Virus record (IMG/VR): IMGVR_UViG_3300021963_000649
Span: 1 to 23,815 of that record
Direction: 5' to 3' (one strand)
From: a virus
Length of the DNA stretch: 23,815 nt
The number at the start of each line of letters is the position of its first letter. The first letter of the stretch is position 1. A program made the position numbers and the translations under genes. The notes under the pieces are model-generated. The model saw only the letters and a list, made by a program, of their open reading frames with translations, ran no database searches and was not told the origin of the DNA. Positions 1 through 5,985 of this stretch are shown here, in pieces.

Positions 1-162
1 GATTGTCAGTGTGTTGCCACCTGAGATGGTTTGACTGCTTCCACTATCACCAGCAACGGTGAAGTTCTCCATCTTGTCATTGTTTAAATTTGTGATGTTA
101 GCATCACCTTCAGTCCAGGTTAATGCTGAACCTTTGGCTGCTCTTGTGTATATTGTTGCCAT
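1..162 (-). CDS. Fibre-like protein, 3' part beyond the window
   Basis: 54 residues visible, starting ATG 162 and running off the left edge in frame. It begins ATIYTRAAKGSALTWTEGD and NITNLNND, the same N-terminal pattern as the fibre-like protein at 1807-2574 (KGQALSYSELDTNFTNL). It then becomes Ser/Gly/Thr-rich (GDSGSSQTISGGNTLTI). This N-terminus probably attaches to a shared virion site. It has its own leader after the terminator at 239-260; the weak purine-rich bases before the ATG (GGAGCAAGTCACA) hold GGAG. Confidence 0.8.
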   Translation of the reverse strand, partial: MATIYTRAAKGSALTWTEGDANITNLNNDKMENFTVAGDSGSSQTISGGNTLTI

Positions 163-238
163 TGTGACTTGCTCCACTAAATGTTTGTTCTACACACTCT
201 AGGAGTCCAAGTCTAGAATGCTGGATGTTTTCAGCCGA

Positions 239-260
239 AAAGGGAGCCGAAACTCCCTTT
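239..260 (-). terminator. Intrinsic terminator after Gp80-like gene
   Basis: Minus-strand AAAGGGAG, loop TTTCGG, CTCCCTTT, then TCGGC, with a T run inside the 3' arm. It separates the Gp80-like gene from the left-edge fibre gene. Confidence 0.75.
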
Positions 261-276
261 GACTTTACCTAATTGA

Positions 277-696
277 TTAGGCTAGGCTTACTGTCAAGTT
301 ACCAGATGAAACTTGGAATGTGTCACCAGTTTCAATGGTCTTAGAAGTTGTAACCGCACCGTAGAATAACACGTTGCCTGAGCCTGCTGTACCACCGTCC
401 ATGATTGCCACGTGAGTGATAGTGCCCCAGTTTGCTGTGGCTGTGTCAAAAGTCACAGTAGCGTTGGTTGCTGATGAACCGCCAGATGCTGCGGCAAAAG
501 TCACTGCCTTGCGAGCATAAGCAGTACCTGATGTAGATGTTTCATCAGTTAATGTGCCTGCTTCTAGGTTAGCGGCTGCGTTGCCTGAAGTGTTGTTGAA
601 CAATGCTAGGTAACGAGTACCTGGTGCTGTGTATGATGTTGCTGTTAAAACGTGATCGAGAACTTTATTCTCTAAGTAATTACTTGCTGCTGACAT
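277..696 (-). CDS. Gp80-like phage structural protein
   Basis: 139 residues of a widespread phage family. It starts SAASNYLENKVLDHVL, has APGTRYLALFNN and GTAYARKAVTFAAA segments, and a characteristic NWGTITHVAIMDGGTAGSG near residue 90. FQVSSGNLTVSLA ends it. This beta-rich protein family (named after mycobacteriophage Gp80) is common in marine and cyanophage tail or fibre modules; its job is thought to be structural. AAGGAG lies before the start. A terminator follows 17 bases after the stop. Confidence 0.88.
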   Translation of the reverse strand: MSAASNYLENKVLDHVLTATSYTAPGTRYLALFNNTSGNAAANLEAGTLTDETSTSGTAYARKAVTFAAASGGSSATNATVTFDTATANWGTITHVAIMDGGTAGSGNVLFYGAVTTSKTIETGDTFQVSSGNLTVSLA

Positions 697-753
697 TTGG
701 TTTTCTCCTTATAAGGTGTTTTTTGTCAAAACTGTGTTATCGCGTAACAGATA

Positions 754-760
754 TATTTAG
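754..760 (-). promoter_or_regulatory. CTAAATA late-promoter-like motif
   Basis: Minus-strand GGCTAAATATATCTG, 57 bases before ATG 696, in the gap after the propeller gene. The distance is almost the same as for the copy before the connector gene. The ribosome site further on is part of the palindrome CCTTATAAGG. Confidence 0.4.
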
Positions 761-781
761 CCAGTTATGGTTATACCACAT

Positions 782-1807
782 TTATACCGTGATATAACTT
801 AAAATTCTGTTAGGTGATTGATTATAGGCAGGATCCAGTGTGCCTATGGATGTAAATGTGTTATTAACTCTGGAAAAAATGTAAAAATATGGACTACTTG
901 TGGTCAATAGATATATTTCAGACCCATCATCTGTCCATTTAACATTTAACACAGTGCCCGACACTGACAGATCAGTGATGTATGTATAGGTATCTCCACT
1001 GACATTGTATATGGTATTACCCACTGCTAGGCTTGTGCCATTCTGATTCCAAGCCACATGACTGGCCACAGTGGGTCTTGATCCTGCTGGAAATGTTGAG
1101 TCTGGTAACTTGGTATAGGTAGTGCCTGAAATATTGTATATGGCAATGTAAGGTGACACTGAATGACTGACTGCCAATTTGGTACCATCTGGTGAAAAGT
1201 CCATGCTACGAACTAATCCACCTAGATCTGTTTTGGTCAATACATCTGTAAATGTAGTACCTGAGATTGATACAATTCTAATATCAACGTTGGCAGCATT
1301 GGCAGTATAACCTAAGGCCAGGGTGTCACCGGCTTTGTTAATGGCCAAATATCTAGCATCATCTTCATAGGCATCACTGATGCCAAGATCAAATGAATCA
1401 TAGGCATTAGTCCAATATTGAACATAAGCAGATTCTGGTTCGCCTTGAACTGTGACAAATTTAAATGCTGTGTTTGGTGACCAAGCAAGATCTAATATTC
1501 CTTGATTGGTACCAAAACTACTGTAGAGTTCTGTGAGTGTTGAGGTATCGTTGTTGAATGAATATACTTTAAAATATTCACTGCCGCCAACCACACCCTG
1601 CCACACCATGGTATCACCTCGAGGATTCACAGACAATTCAAAAGTTTCTGTGGGTGTTGAAGGTGACCAAGTCAATGCCTGTTCTGTCAATGTGTCAGTG
1701 CCGGTACGCTTGTAGAGATTGACCACATCGTCAGTATTGGCTTCACCACTGAGAAATAGATTAGCCCACTTTTCTCTCAGTGTGCCTGCTGTCCAATGAA
1801 AAAACAT
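782..1807 (-). CDS. Predicted beta-propeller (WD40/YVTN-like) structural protein
   Basis: 341 residues with six or seven repeats of about 45 residues, each with a DxxWSPxG/T-type turn and a Y-strand. Examples: LTWSPSTPTETF (about 45), LAWSPNTAFKF (about 107), LAINKAGDTLALG (about 154), MDFSPDGTKLAVSH (about 203), VAWNQNGTSLAVG (about 250) and VKWTDDGSEIYLL (about 289). These match the beta-propeller pattern in which FSPDG turns mark blades. No catalytic residues of lactonases or peptidases can be named. Placed between two fibre-type genes, it is probably a receptor-binding or adhesin component. Stop-start overlap TAATG couples it to the fibre gene. Confidence 0.85.
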   Translation of the reverse strand: MFFHWTAGTLREKWANLFLSGEANTDDVVNLYKRTGTDTLTEQALTWSPSTPTETFELSVNPRGDTMVWQGVVGGSEYFKVYSFNNDTSTLTELYSSFGTNQGILDLAWSPNTAFKFVTVQGEPESAYVQYWTNAYDSFDLGISDAYEDDARYLAINKAGDTLALGYTANAANVDIRIVSISGTTFTDVLTKTDLGGLVRSMDFSPDGTKLAVSHSVSPYIAIYNISGTTYTKLPDSTFPAGSRPTVASHVAWNQNGTSLAVGNTIYNVSGDTYTYITDLSVSGTVLNVKWTDDGSEIYLLTTSSPYFYIFSRVNNTFTSIGTLDPAYNQSPNRILSYITV

Positions 1808-2574
1808 TAAGAATAATTCCTAATCAATGATGACAGGTATCTTGATCCATCATAGTAAATGGTCATGACATCTATTGCGTTGGCAGATGCTGTGAGCGTT
1901 TTGATACCATTGGCAAACTTATAACTGGCGTTAGGTGTAAATGTACGACCACCTGTACCATCCTGTGTGATGATCAGTGTTAGATTTGCTCCCGCTGCGA
2001 TATTACTGGGCAGAGCCAAAGTAAAGTTACCTGTAGCAGTCACAGTCTGTACAGGTCCATTTGCGAAATTAGGTGTCACTGTGCCTGAACCTGAATTGCC
2101 TATGCTATAAACTGATTCTTTGTAGGGACCCAATGTGGTTGTGCCTGTAAATGATTTAGCACCTGTGACAGTCTGAGAAGTGTCAGTGGTTACCACATTG
2201 TTGGCTGCGATGGTTATGGTATCTGTGCCAGCATTTGTGGTTATCACAATGTTGTTGCCCTGAGCAAAGGTCAATGTATCTGCGGTACTGTCAGGAGTTA
2301 TCGTGGTCTGTCCTGAGACTTCAATGCTGGTGAATAAGTTTGGACTAGGCTGTGAATTGGTTATGGTCAGCGTGTCTGTAGTGGGATTCAGTGTCAGTGA
2401 AATGCCAGTGCCCGCTGCGATAGTCAATGCTGAATTTAGGTCAATGGTAGCAGTGTCTGAGCCCACAGTGAAGCCTATGGTACTGTCACGTAAGTTAGTA
2501 AAGTTTGTGTCAAGTTCTGAATAACTCAACGCTTGGCCCTTGACTGAGCGGAACGTTATTGAGGGTTTGGCCAT
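1807..2574 (-). CDS. Tail fibre-like structural protein
   Basis: 255 residues, rich in Thr, Ser, Gly, Asn and Ile. N-terminus ALSYSELDTNFTNLRDS is a known start in aquatic phage fibre proteins and is matched by the partial gene at the left edge (ALTWTEGDANITNLNND). Repeated beta-strand blocks (ATIDLNSALTIAAGTG, NIVITTNAGTDTITIAANN) suggest a beta-solenoid shaft, then a C-terminal VMTIYYDGSRYLSSL end. It is probably a trimeric fibre or fibre base. It ends TAATG with the propeller gene. Its ribosome site lies in a hairpin loop. Confidence 0.82.
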   Translation of the reverse strand: MAKPSITFRSVKGQALSYSELDTNFTNLRDSTIGFTVGSDTATIDLNSALTIAAGTGISLTLNPTTDTLTITNSQPSPNLFTSIEVSGQTTITPDSTADTLTFAQGNNIVITTNAGTDTITIAANNVVTTDTSQTVTGAKSFTGTTTLGPYKESVYSIGNSGSGTVTPNFANGPVQTVTATGNFTLALPSNIAAGANLTLIITQDGTGGRTFTPNASYKFANGIKTLTASANAIDVMTIYYDGSRYLSSLIRNYS

Positions 2575-2576
2575 CT

Positions 2577-2596
2577 GTGAAGATCCTTGTCTTCAC
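2577..2596 (-). promoter_or_regulatory. Hairpin with Shine-Dalgarno in loop, CsrA-consensus-like
   Basis: Minus-strand GTGAAGA, loop CAAGGA, TCTTCAC: a perfect 7-bp stem. The loop with its flanks reads ACAAGGAT, matching the core of the CsrA/RsmA consensus (ACARGGAU), and it is the ribosome site of ATG 2574. Confidence 0.6.
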
Positions 2597-2597
2597 A

Positions 2598-2605
2598 TAT
2601 TTATA
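2598..2605 (-). promoter_or_regulatory. TATAAATA late-promoter-like motif before fibre module
   Basis: Exact TATAAATA in the 34-base gap upstream of ATG 2574. A start six bases downstream would fall inside the left arm of the AAGGA-loop hairpin at 2577-2596, so late RNA would lack that hairpin while read-through RNA would have it. Confidence 0.5.
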
Positions 2606-2608
2606 ACA

Positions 2609-2869
2609 TCAATGCTGACCAGTACTGTTAGGAGTGGATTTGTTTAATAATTCGACCTGTAGCATAGCATGTTGTTGCTGTATGTCCAAGATCTTCATTA
2701 TGGTCTTAGACTGCTGTTCTACTATGGCATTTAGATTGTTCACTGTAGAGATCAGGTCTTCAATCTTATGTTTATGATTATTGGCAGCATTTTCCAAACG
2801 CTGTATGCGTTGGTTGTGTTCAATCATGAGATCCCAGGGATCTACCTGTGGTTTAAAATCGTCATTCAT
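2609..2869 (-). CDS. Small coiled-coil protein
   Basis: 86 residues, mostly one heptad-patterned helix (IEHNQRIQRLENAANNHKHK, then LISTVNNLNAIVEQQSKTIMKIL) with a short N-terminal part (MNDDFKPQVDPWDLM) and a Ser/Thr/Asn tail. No membrane segment, which separates it from the XhlA-like protein near the terminase. Such helices often link fibre parts or form trimers. It overlaps the preceding gene and is followed by a motif-bearing gap. Function inferred only from the coil. Confidence 0.72.
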   Translation of the reverse strand: MNDDFKPQVDPWDLMIEHNQRIQRLENAANNHKHKIEDLISTVNNLNAIVEQQSKTIMKILDIQQQHAMLQVELLNKSTPNSTGQH

Positions 2870-3248
2870 AGTCTAGTCCAATTTGGAATCTAACTGCTTC
2901 ACAGCCCATCTGTGCTAGAGCAAGACTGATATATTCAATGTCTTCCATCTGCTTGTTGGTAAAGTCACGCTGTGGCTGAGTCTTGAACATCATATTGTGT
3001 AGTATGCCAGCGACCACAGAACAGGGCGTGTTTGGACCCTGCTGTCCTTTGTGTAGTTTCTTGCTTTTCTTATGCCACCATTGATCACGGACCCAACGAC
3101 TGTCCTGATCATGATTTTGATCCATCTGACCTAGCACAGTTTGCCAACGTATGAGTTCAGTCTGTAACCACAGTTGATCATCCTGAGATATCTCACGATA
3201 CTCTGTGTTGGCTGAAGTTACTTTGGGTAGATATTTTATGATCCGCAT
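2862..3248 (-). CDS. Protein of unknown function (128 aa)
   Basis: Start at ATG 3248 was chosen because AAAGGAG lies nine bases upstream; a start eight codons earlier would skip it. The protein has RIIKYLPKVTSANTEYRE, a charged helix (DDQLWLQTELIRWQTVLGQ), a Trp/Lys-rich central part (RWVRDQWWHKKSKKLHKG) and an Ile/Leu helix near the end. No motif is recognised. It overlaps the coiled-coil gene by eight bases. Position between small accessory genes and the fibre module does not define a role. Confidence 0.7.
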   Translation of the reverse strand: MRIIKYLPKVTSANTEYREISQDDQLWLQTELIRWQTVLGQMDQNHDQDSRWVRDQWWHKKSKKLHKGQQGPNTPCSVVAGILHNMMFKTQPQRDFTNKQMEDIEYISLALAQMGCEAVRFQIGLDYE

Positions 3249-3514
3249 AGTTGTTTTCTCCTTTCCAAGCATCTGCGTATGTGTTCAGCACGAGGCACTA
3301 TTTCTACATTGTCTATGCTCCAGGCACCATCTGGATCTCTGCGTGTCATGGTAAGACTGTCACTGTCACGCCCACGTAGATGCCATTGGCCCTCCCAGGC
3401 AGTGACAAACTCTTCTTCTGTAAGCAGCCATTCTTCACCACGGAAGTGTGCCTGTGAGTCCATGACCACATAAGCACGATGCTGTGCTTTTTCTAGATCA
3501 GTCCAGGTTTTCAT
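3236..3514 (-). CDS. Small HNH-associated-like protein of unknown function
   Basis: 92 residues from ATG 3514, which has AAGGAC upstream. The frame extends to ATG 3565, giving 17 more residues (PKLKYKTQRRTWSRTE), but that ATG lacks a ribosome site and would be leaderless behind TATAAATA. The sequence LTMTRRDPDGAWSIDNVEIVPRAEH has the layout of a motif (LxxxRxDxxxxWSxxNVxxxxRxEH) found near HNH-type phage nucleases, but no His-Asn-His set can be seen. Role could be DNA binding or a degraded nuclease. It overlaps the next gene by 13 bases. Confidence 0.72.
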   Translation of the reverse strand: MKTWTDLEKAQHRAYVVMDSQAHFRGEEWLLTEEEFVTAWEGQWHLRGRDSDSLTMTRRDPDGAWSIDNVEIVPRAEHIRRCLERRKQLCGS

Positions 3515-3570
3515 TTCAGTCCTTGACCAAGTCCTACGCTGTGTTTTATATTTTAGTTTGGGCATAGTTA

Positions 3571-3578
3571 TATTTATA
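3571..3578 (-). promoter_or_regulatory. TATAAATA late-promoter-like motif
   Basis: Exact TATAAATA on the minus strand in the 33-base gap after the lipoprotein gene. A start about six bases on would coincide with ATG 3565 (leaderless) or give a leader of about 50 bases to ATG 3514. Confidence 0.5.
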
Positions 3579-3598
3579 TAAGAACACTGATATCAGGG

Positions 3599-3820
3599 TT
3601 ATCGTGGTCCTATGACAGACTGTATCTGACCTGTTGAGTAGTTGGGCACGATCACATAGTTGCCACTGTTGGTCACTATGGTTGAAGCACTGGGGCTTCT
3701 TGCTGTAGTACCTGTGTGCTGTGGTGATTGTCCTTCAGGAAAGTAGTTGGCCATCCTATAGGGGTTCATGGCACAGCCTGTGCTCAACATTGCCAAAAGA
3801 ATCAAAATGCCTGGTTTCAT
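3599..3820 (-). CDS. Small phage lipoprotein
   Basis: 73 residues. The N-terminus is a lipoprotein signal: Lys2, a hydrophobic core (ILILLAML) and lipobox LSTGC with Cys16 as lipidated residue. The mature part has MNPYRMANYFPEG, a Ser/Thr/Gly stretch and YVIVPNYSTGQIQSVIG, with no known domain. Asn at +3 after Cys favours the outer membrane. Phage lipoproteins of this size act as superinfection-exclusion proteins or outer-membrane spanins; no Pro-rich Rz1-like stretch is seen, so exclusion or receptor masking is plausible. Starts by ATGA overlap and shares the sigma70-like promoter. Confidence 0.82.
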   Translation of the reverse strand: MKPGILILLAMLSTGCAMNPYRMANYFPEGQSPQHTGTTARSPSASTIVTNSGNYVIVPNYSTGQIQSVIGPR

Positions 3821-4005
3821 AATTGTTTTTCCTTTTGTTGTGAATTAACTAAACTGTTGGGATATTGCTTGATGACTTCTGCTTCACAGGATAGTTTATA
3901 CTGTGACTTTAACCAGGCAAGATACTTTGGAGAGGGTGTGCCCAAAGTACGTTGACGATTGATCCAAGTTCTCAACTGCTGTGTTGTAGGTGTCTGTGTT
4001 GTCAT
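3817..4005 (-). CDS. Small protein from a probable leaderless transcript (62 aa)
   Basis: The frame could be extended to 4155, but that would overlap the 56-residue gene and skip the promoter. I place the start at ATG 4005, six bases after the -10 box. There is no Shine-Dalgarno sequence; the bases before are TATAATAAT. The protein has a Thr/Gln-rich start (TTQTPTTQQLRTWINRQ), a PKYLAWLKSQYKL helix and a Lys/Gln-rich end. It resembles helicase-associated or small DNA-binding helices (LRTWINRQRT…PSPKYLAWL), but that is weak. It is joined by ATGA to a lipoprotein gene, so both are expressed together, probably early or in lysogeny-like conditions. Confidence 0.72.
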   Translation of the reverse strand: MTTQTPTTQQLRTWINRQRTLGTPSPKYLAWLKSQYKLSCEAEVIKQYPNSLVNSQQKEKQL

Positions 4006-4011
4006 ATTATT

Positions 4012-4040
4012 ATAGTAGCATATAATAAATATGTTGTCAA
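4012..4040 (-). promoter_or_regulatory. Sigma70-like promoter with extended -10
   Basis: TTGACA at 4040-4035, a 17-base spacer ending TGC (an extended -10 TG), and TACTAT at 4017-4012; a perfect TATAAT overlaps three bases further on. The expected start is at or next to the A of ATG 4005, so the mRNA would be leaderless. Confidence 0.75.
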
Positions 4041-4207
4041 TGATCAGAAACACCAAAAGGTATTCCCAAACTGGCCAAACGCCAAAACAGCATGGGGCTA
4101 GGATCCGTAAACACAAACTCATCTTCCATGGGATTTTGGAATTGGCAGTCCACATAGGGCTCTAATTTTTCCCATTCGTCATCCATGATTGTGGCCCAAA
4201 TTTTCAT
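4037..4207 (-). CDS. Small acidic protein of unknown function (56 aa)
   Basis: Starts in an ATGA overlap with the preceding gene and stops at 4037. The protein starts MKIWATIMDDEWEKLEPY, has a PMEDEFVFTDPSP segment and ends FWRLASLGIPFGVSDH. It is acidic and Trp/Pro-rich, with no recognised domain. The overlap and open frame with ordinary composition support it. Its stop codon lies inside the -35 box of the next promoter. Confidence 0.6.
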   Translation of the reverse strand: MKIWATIMDDEWEKLEPYVDCQFQNPMEDEFVFTDPSPMLFWRLASLGIPFGVSDH

Positions 4208-4611
4208 TTCTTTAATTTAGTCATAAGGTCACCAAAGTCAATTTCAACATCTTGATTGATTTGACTTTCTAACCAAGAATTAAATTCAATTTTCTTTTCC
4301 CAAACACCTGTATGGGTAATTGGATATCCATTGCTTTGTCGTAATACAAATTCAAATGATTCATCTGAATTTGAGATGTTTATTTCTATAACAAAATTAT
4401 TACCTAATTTTGATAGGTAAGCCACTATACCTGATACCAGTGTTTTATCTGATTTTGTTTTGGCTGTTTTGTTTTTAAATGAGGTATCTGTGTTATTGAG
4501 GTCAAAACCTAAAAATATCTCTTCATTGAGGTTATTGAACTTCAAATAACAAGTTGCTGTGTTTCTTTTGTGATCTTGATACAATGTTGCTTTGATTTTA
4601 CTAATTGCCAT
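4204..4611 (-). CDS. AT-rich protein of unknown function
   Basis: 135 residues, with a clear AGGAG ribosome site before ATG 4611. It is visibly more AT-rich than its neighbours and uses many Lys, Asn, Ile and Phe codons, which suggests recent transfer. The sequence is beta-rich (ATCYLKFNNLNEEIFLGFDL, then FVIEINISNSDESFEFVLR) and ends in an acidic helix (VEIDFGDLMTKLKK). No family recognised. The upstream palindrome suggests regulated expression. It overlaps the next small gene by ATGA. Confidence 0.78.
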   Translation of the reverse strand: MAISKIKATLYQDHKRNTATCYLKFNNLNEEIFLGFDLNNTDTSFKNKTAKTKSDKTLVSGIVAYLSKLGNNFVIEINISNSDESFEFVLRQSNGYPITHTGVWEKKIEFNSWLESQINQDVEIDFGDLMTKLKK

Positions 4612-4628
4612 GTTATCTCCTGATTAAA

Positions 4629-4646
4629 GGACTTCTATAGAAGTCC
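4629..4646. repeat. 18-bp perfect palindrome, operator or RNA hairpin
   Basis: GGACTTCTA/TAGAAGTCC with no spacer, 17 bases before ATG 4611. A symmetrical site of this size suits a dimeric repressor; as RNA the stem would have little loop. It is followed by TTTAATCAGGAG, which holds the ribosome site. Confidence 0.6.
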
Positions 4647-4653
4647 GTTCTGC

Positions 4654-4691
4654 GTAAAATACTACATTCGCTCTGCTCACTTGTATTTTAC
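4654..4691. repeat. Inverted repeat GTAAAATAC / GTATTTTAC
   Basis: Two perfect 9-base arms with a 20-base spacer, in the leader upstream of the gene at 4204-4611. It could be an operator or an RNA hairpin. Function unknown. Confidence 0.6.
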
Positions 4692-4762
4692 TTGAACTAA
4701 GCAAAGATCTCAACAAACACTTCACCAAACATATAGAGAAACTTTATGTAGATTGTTCAGTC

Positions 4763-4791
4763 AGACGGAACCTATCTTAATGGTTCCGTCT
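4763..4791 (+). terminator. Hairpin with T-rich tail, plus-oriented
   Basis: AGACGGAACC, loop of nine, GGTTCCGTCT: a perfect 10-bp stem, followed on the plus strand by TATTGTCTTT. No plus-strand gene is visible, so it could stop antisense RNA or, in the minus direction, act only as a structured element. Confidence 0.4.
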
Positions 4792-5192
4792 TATTGTCTT
4801 TATGTGAGTTATCCCAGCCGAGACATTTGGAAGTAGGTAATTTTTCACTGTGTGCTAATGGGCTCTGTGCTTTCCCCGCCTACCACGACATCACGTATTT
4901 CTACGCTATCCCAAGCCTCGTTCCTAGTGCTTTGGGTTTTTATAGCCAGTGTGTTCGTATGCTAACATTCATACTATATCAAAGCGTTGGGCATATGGTT
5001 CGAACCCTCGGACTCACTTCCATTTTTCAGGATACTAGGATCTACCTAGGGGAGTGCTTCAATATGTCACGTGTCCTGTTTTTCACGCAGGTTTTTCCAC
5101 AGCGGTATTACAATCTGGCCCGCCAACCTTGGGTGTTAGATGTTTTGCCTAGAGAATTTGCCATTTGATTTGCCATTACGTTGCCTACGAAT

Positions 5193-5199
5193 TATTTAG
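5193..5199 (-). promoter_or_regulatory. CTAAATA motif in noncoding stretch
   Basis: Minus-strand TTGCTAAATAATTCG. It is the third CTAAATA-form copy and lies downstream of the hairpin at 5242-5267. It precedes no clear gene; only a 22-codon frame (MANQMANSLGKT…) follows, without a good ribosome site. Confidence 0.25.
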
Positions 5200-5241
5200 C
5201 AAGGACCAAAAAGACCATGATAAAAGTGGTTTTGCTCAAAC

Positions 5242-5267
5242 GAAAGCCCGTATAGGGACGGGCTTTC
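5242..5267 (-). terminator. Hairpin, possible terminator
   Basis: Minus-strand GAAAGCCCGT, loop CCCTAT, ACGGGCTTTC: a perfect 10-bp GC-rich stem with three T in the 3' arm, then GTTTG. It may end transcripts from the zinc-protein gene, or from the motif at 5364. Confidence 0.55.
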
Positions 5268-5363
5268 TAACACAGAGCAAGACCCATGGCAAGGTCTATG
5301 AGAAGATATTGATAAGTGACAGCCTATCAATTCAGGTAGATAACGGATGCCCTGTGCTAAAAA

Positions 5364-5370
5364 TATTTAT
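5364..5370 (-). promoter_or_regulatory. GATAAATA motif just after the zinc-protein gene
   Basis: The minus strand reads CATGATAAATATTTTTAGC, starting seven bases past a TAA stop. It fits the NATAAATA late-promoter form. The following RNA would run to the hairpin at 5242-5267, with no gene. Could be a small RNA promoter or chance. Confidence 0.3.
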
Positions 5371-5377
5371 CATGAGA

Positions 5378-5800
5378 TTAATCATGGTACCTAGTTATGG
5401 TTACTTGTCCGTGGGTTTCCTGTGTCATGCTACGACCATCTTTGTCTATGGCTTCTACTTTTTGAACTTTTTCCAATTGTTTGGCTTCAAGTTTTAACTG
5501 CTTGCGTTCATGCCTAATGATGCTGAGTACTTTGGCTGCGGTGCTGGTCAAAGGACCTTCTATGGGTTTCATGGTAATGGGATCCAAATACATGCCACAG
5601 CCCTTACAGTGACTACGCCAATAGACAAATGGCATATGCTGTTTGCTCATTTTACAGAAATTGTCAGTGACGGATTGATCACAGCGATCACAGTTGATGA
5701 TCTGTGGTCGCATTTTTTTGATCACCCAACTGCCAGTGTCTTCAGAATGAACTATTTCAGCCAGTTCACGTAAGCGTTTTTCAAAAAGTTCTTTGTCCAT
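5378..5800 (-). CDS. Cys-rich putative zinc-binding protein of unknown function
   Basis: 140 residues. Two CxxC pairs (C37/C40 in NCDRC, C65/C68 in HCKGC) with another Cys at 49 fit a zinc ribbon or knuckle. Around it are an N-terminal helix (MDKELFEKRLRELAEIV) and a long C-terminal charged helix (RHERKQLKLEAKQLEKVQKVEA). It could bind DNA, RNA or protein. It follows the tail terminator, so it needs its own promoter; I see none that is convincing and no good ribosome site before the ATG (ATAGTTTC). It is unknown to me. Confidence 0.72.
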   Translation of the reverse strand: MDKELFEKRLRELAEIVHSEDTGSWVIKKMRPQIINCDRCDQSVTDNFCKMSKQHMPFVYWRSHCKGCGMYLDPITMKPIEGPLTSTAAKVLSIIRHERKQLKLEAKQLEKVQKVEAIDKDGRSMTQETHGQVTITRYHD

Positions 5801-5924
5801 GAAACTATCTATCTCTGGTGTTAGAATGCCATATCCAAATGTGGTTAGAAAAAACCCTGTTGTAGACGCCTGTAAACTAGGCCTTTTGACTCGTTTGACG
5901 TACTTTTAACAAAATAGGCCGTAA

Positions 5925-5964
5925 AATACCCCGAGGGTATATCTACATACTGGCTCGGGGTATT
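5925..5964 (-). terminator. Intrinsic terminator ending the tail operon
   Basis: An 11-bp perfect stem (minus strand AATACCCCGAG / CTCGGGGTATT) with an 18-base loop that can itself pair GTAT/ATAC, then TTTTACGG on the minus strand. It lies 21 bases past the last tail gene's stop. Confidence 0.8.
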
Positions 5965-5985
5965 AATCTGACATTTGCGAGCCGT

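Larger units (their letters stand above)
4612..5377. other. 766-base stretch with no convincing gene, several inverted repeats
   Basis: Neither strand carries a frame with a credible start and phage-like protein; the longest plus-strand frame begins at TTG with no ribosome site and is Cys/Tyr/Phe-rich. The stretch holds two late-promoter-like motifs (5364, 5193), the hairpin at 5242-5267, a GGTTCGAACC palindrome at 4997-5006, a plus-oriented hairpin-plus-T element (4763-4791), an inverted repeat GTAAAATAC/GTATTTTAC (4654-4691) and an 18-bp palindrome (4629-4646). It may encode small RNAs, a regulatory hub or the remnant of a lost gene. Confidence 0.7.

Noticed and set aside
3515-3565. 17-residue N-terminal extension of the gene at 3236-3514
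   Set aside because: Not ruled out: ATG 3565 would be leaderless behind TATAAATA. I preferred ATG 3514 because it has AAGGAC.
4006-4155. Longer start for the 62-residue gene at 3817-4005
   Set aside because: It would read through the sigma70-like promoter and overlap the 56-residue gene on the same strand.
4990-5015. tRNA-like GGTTCGAACC T-loop
   Set aside because: The palindrome looks like a T-loop, but no 5-bp T stem, anticodon arm or acceptor stem can be built on either strand.
4794-5168. 124-codon open frame on the plus strand
   Set aside because: It starts at TTG without a ribosome site, is rich in Cys, Tyr and Phe, resembles nothing, and runs against all other genes.
5125-5190. Possible tmRNA tag or 22-codon gene (MANQMANSLGKT…)
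   Set aside because: No tRNA-like ends, no ALAA-type tag end and no good ribosome site.
5165-5497. 110-codon plus-strand frame
   Set aside because: TTG start, overlaps the Cys-rich minus-strand gene antisense, and its end is made of that gene's reverse complement.
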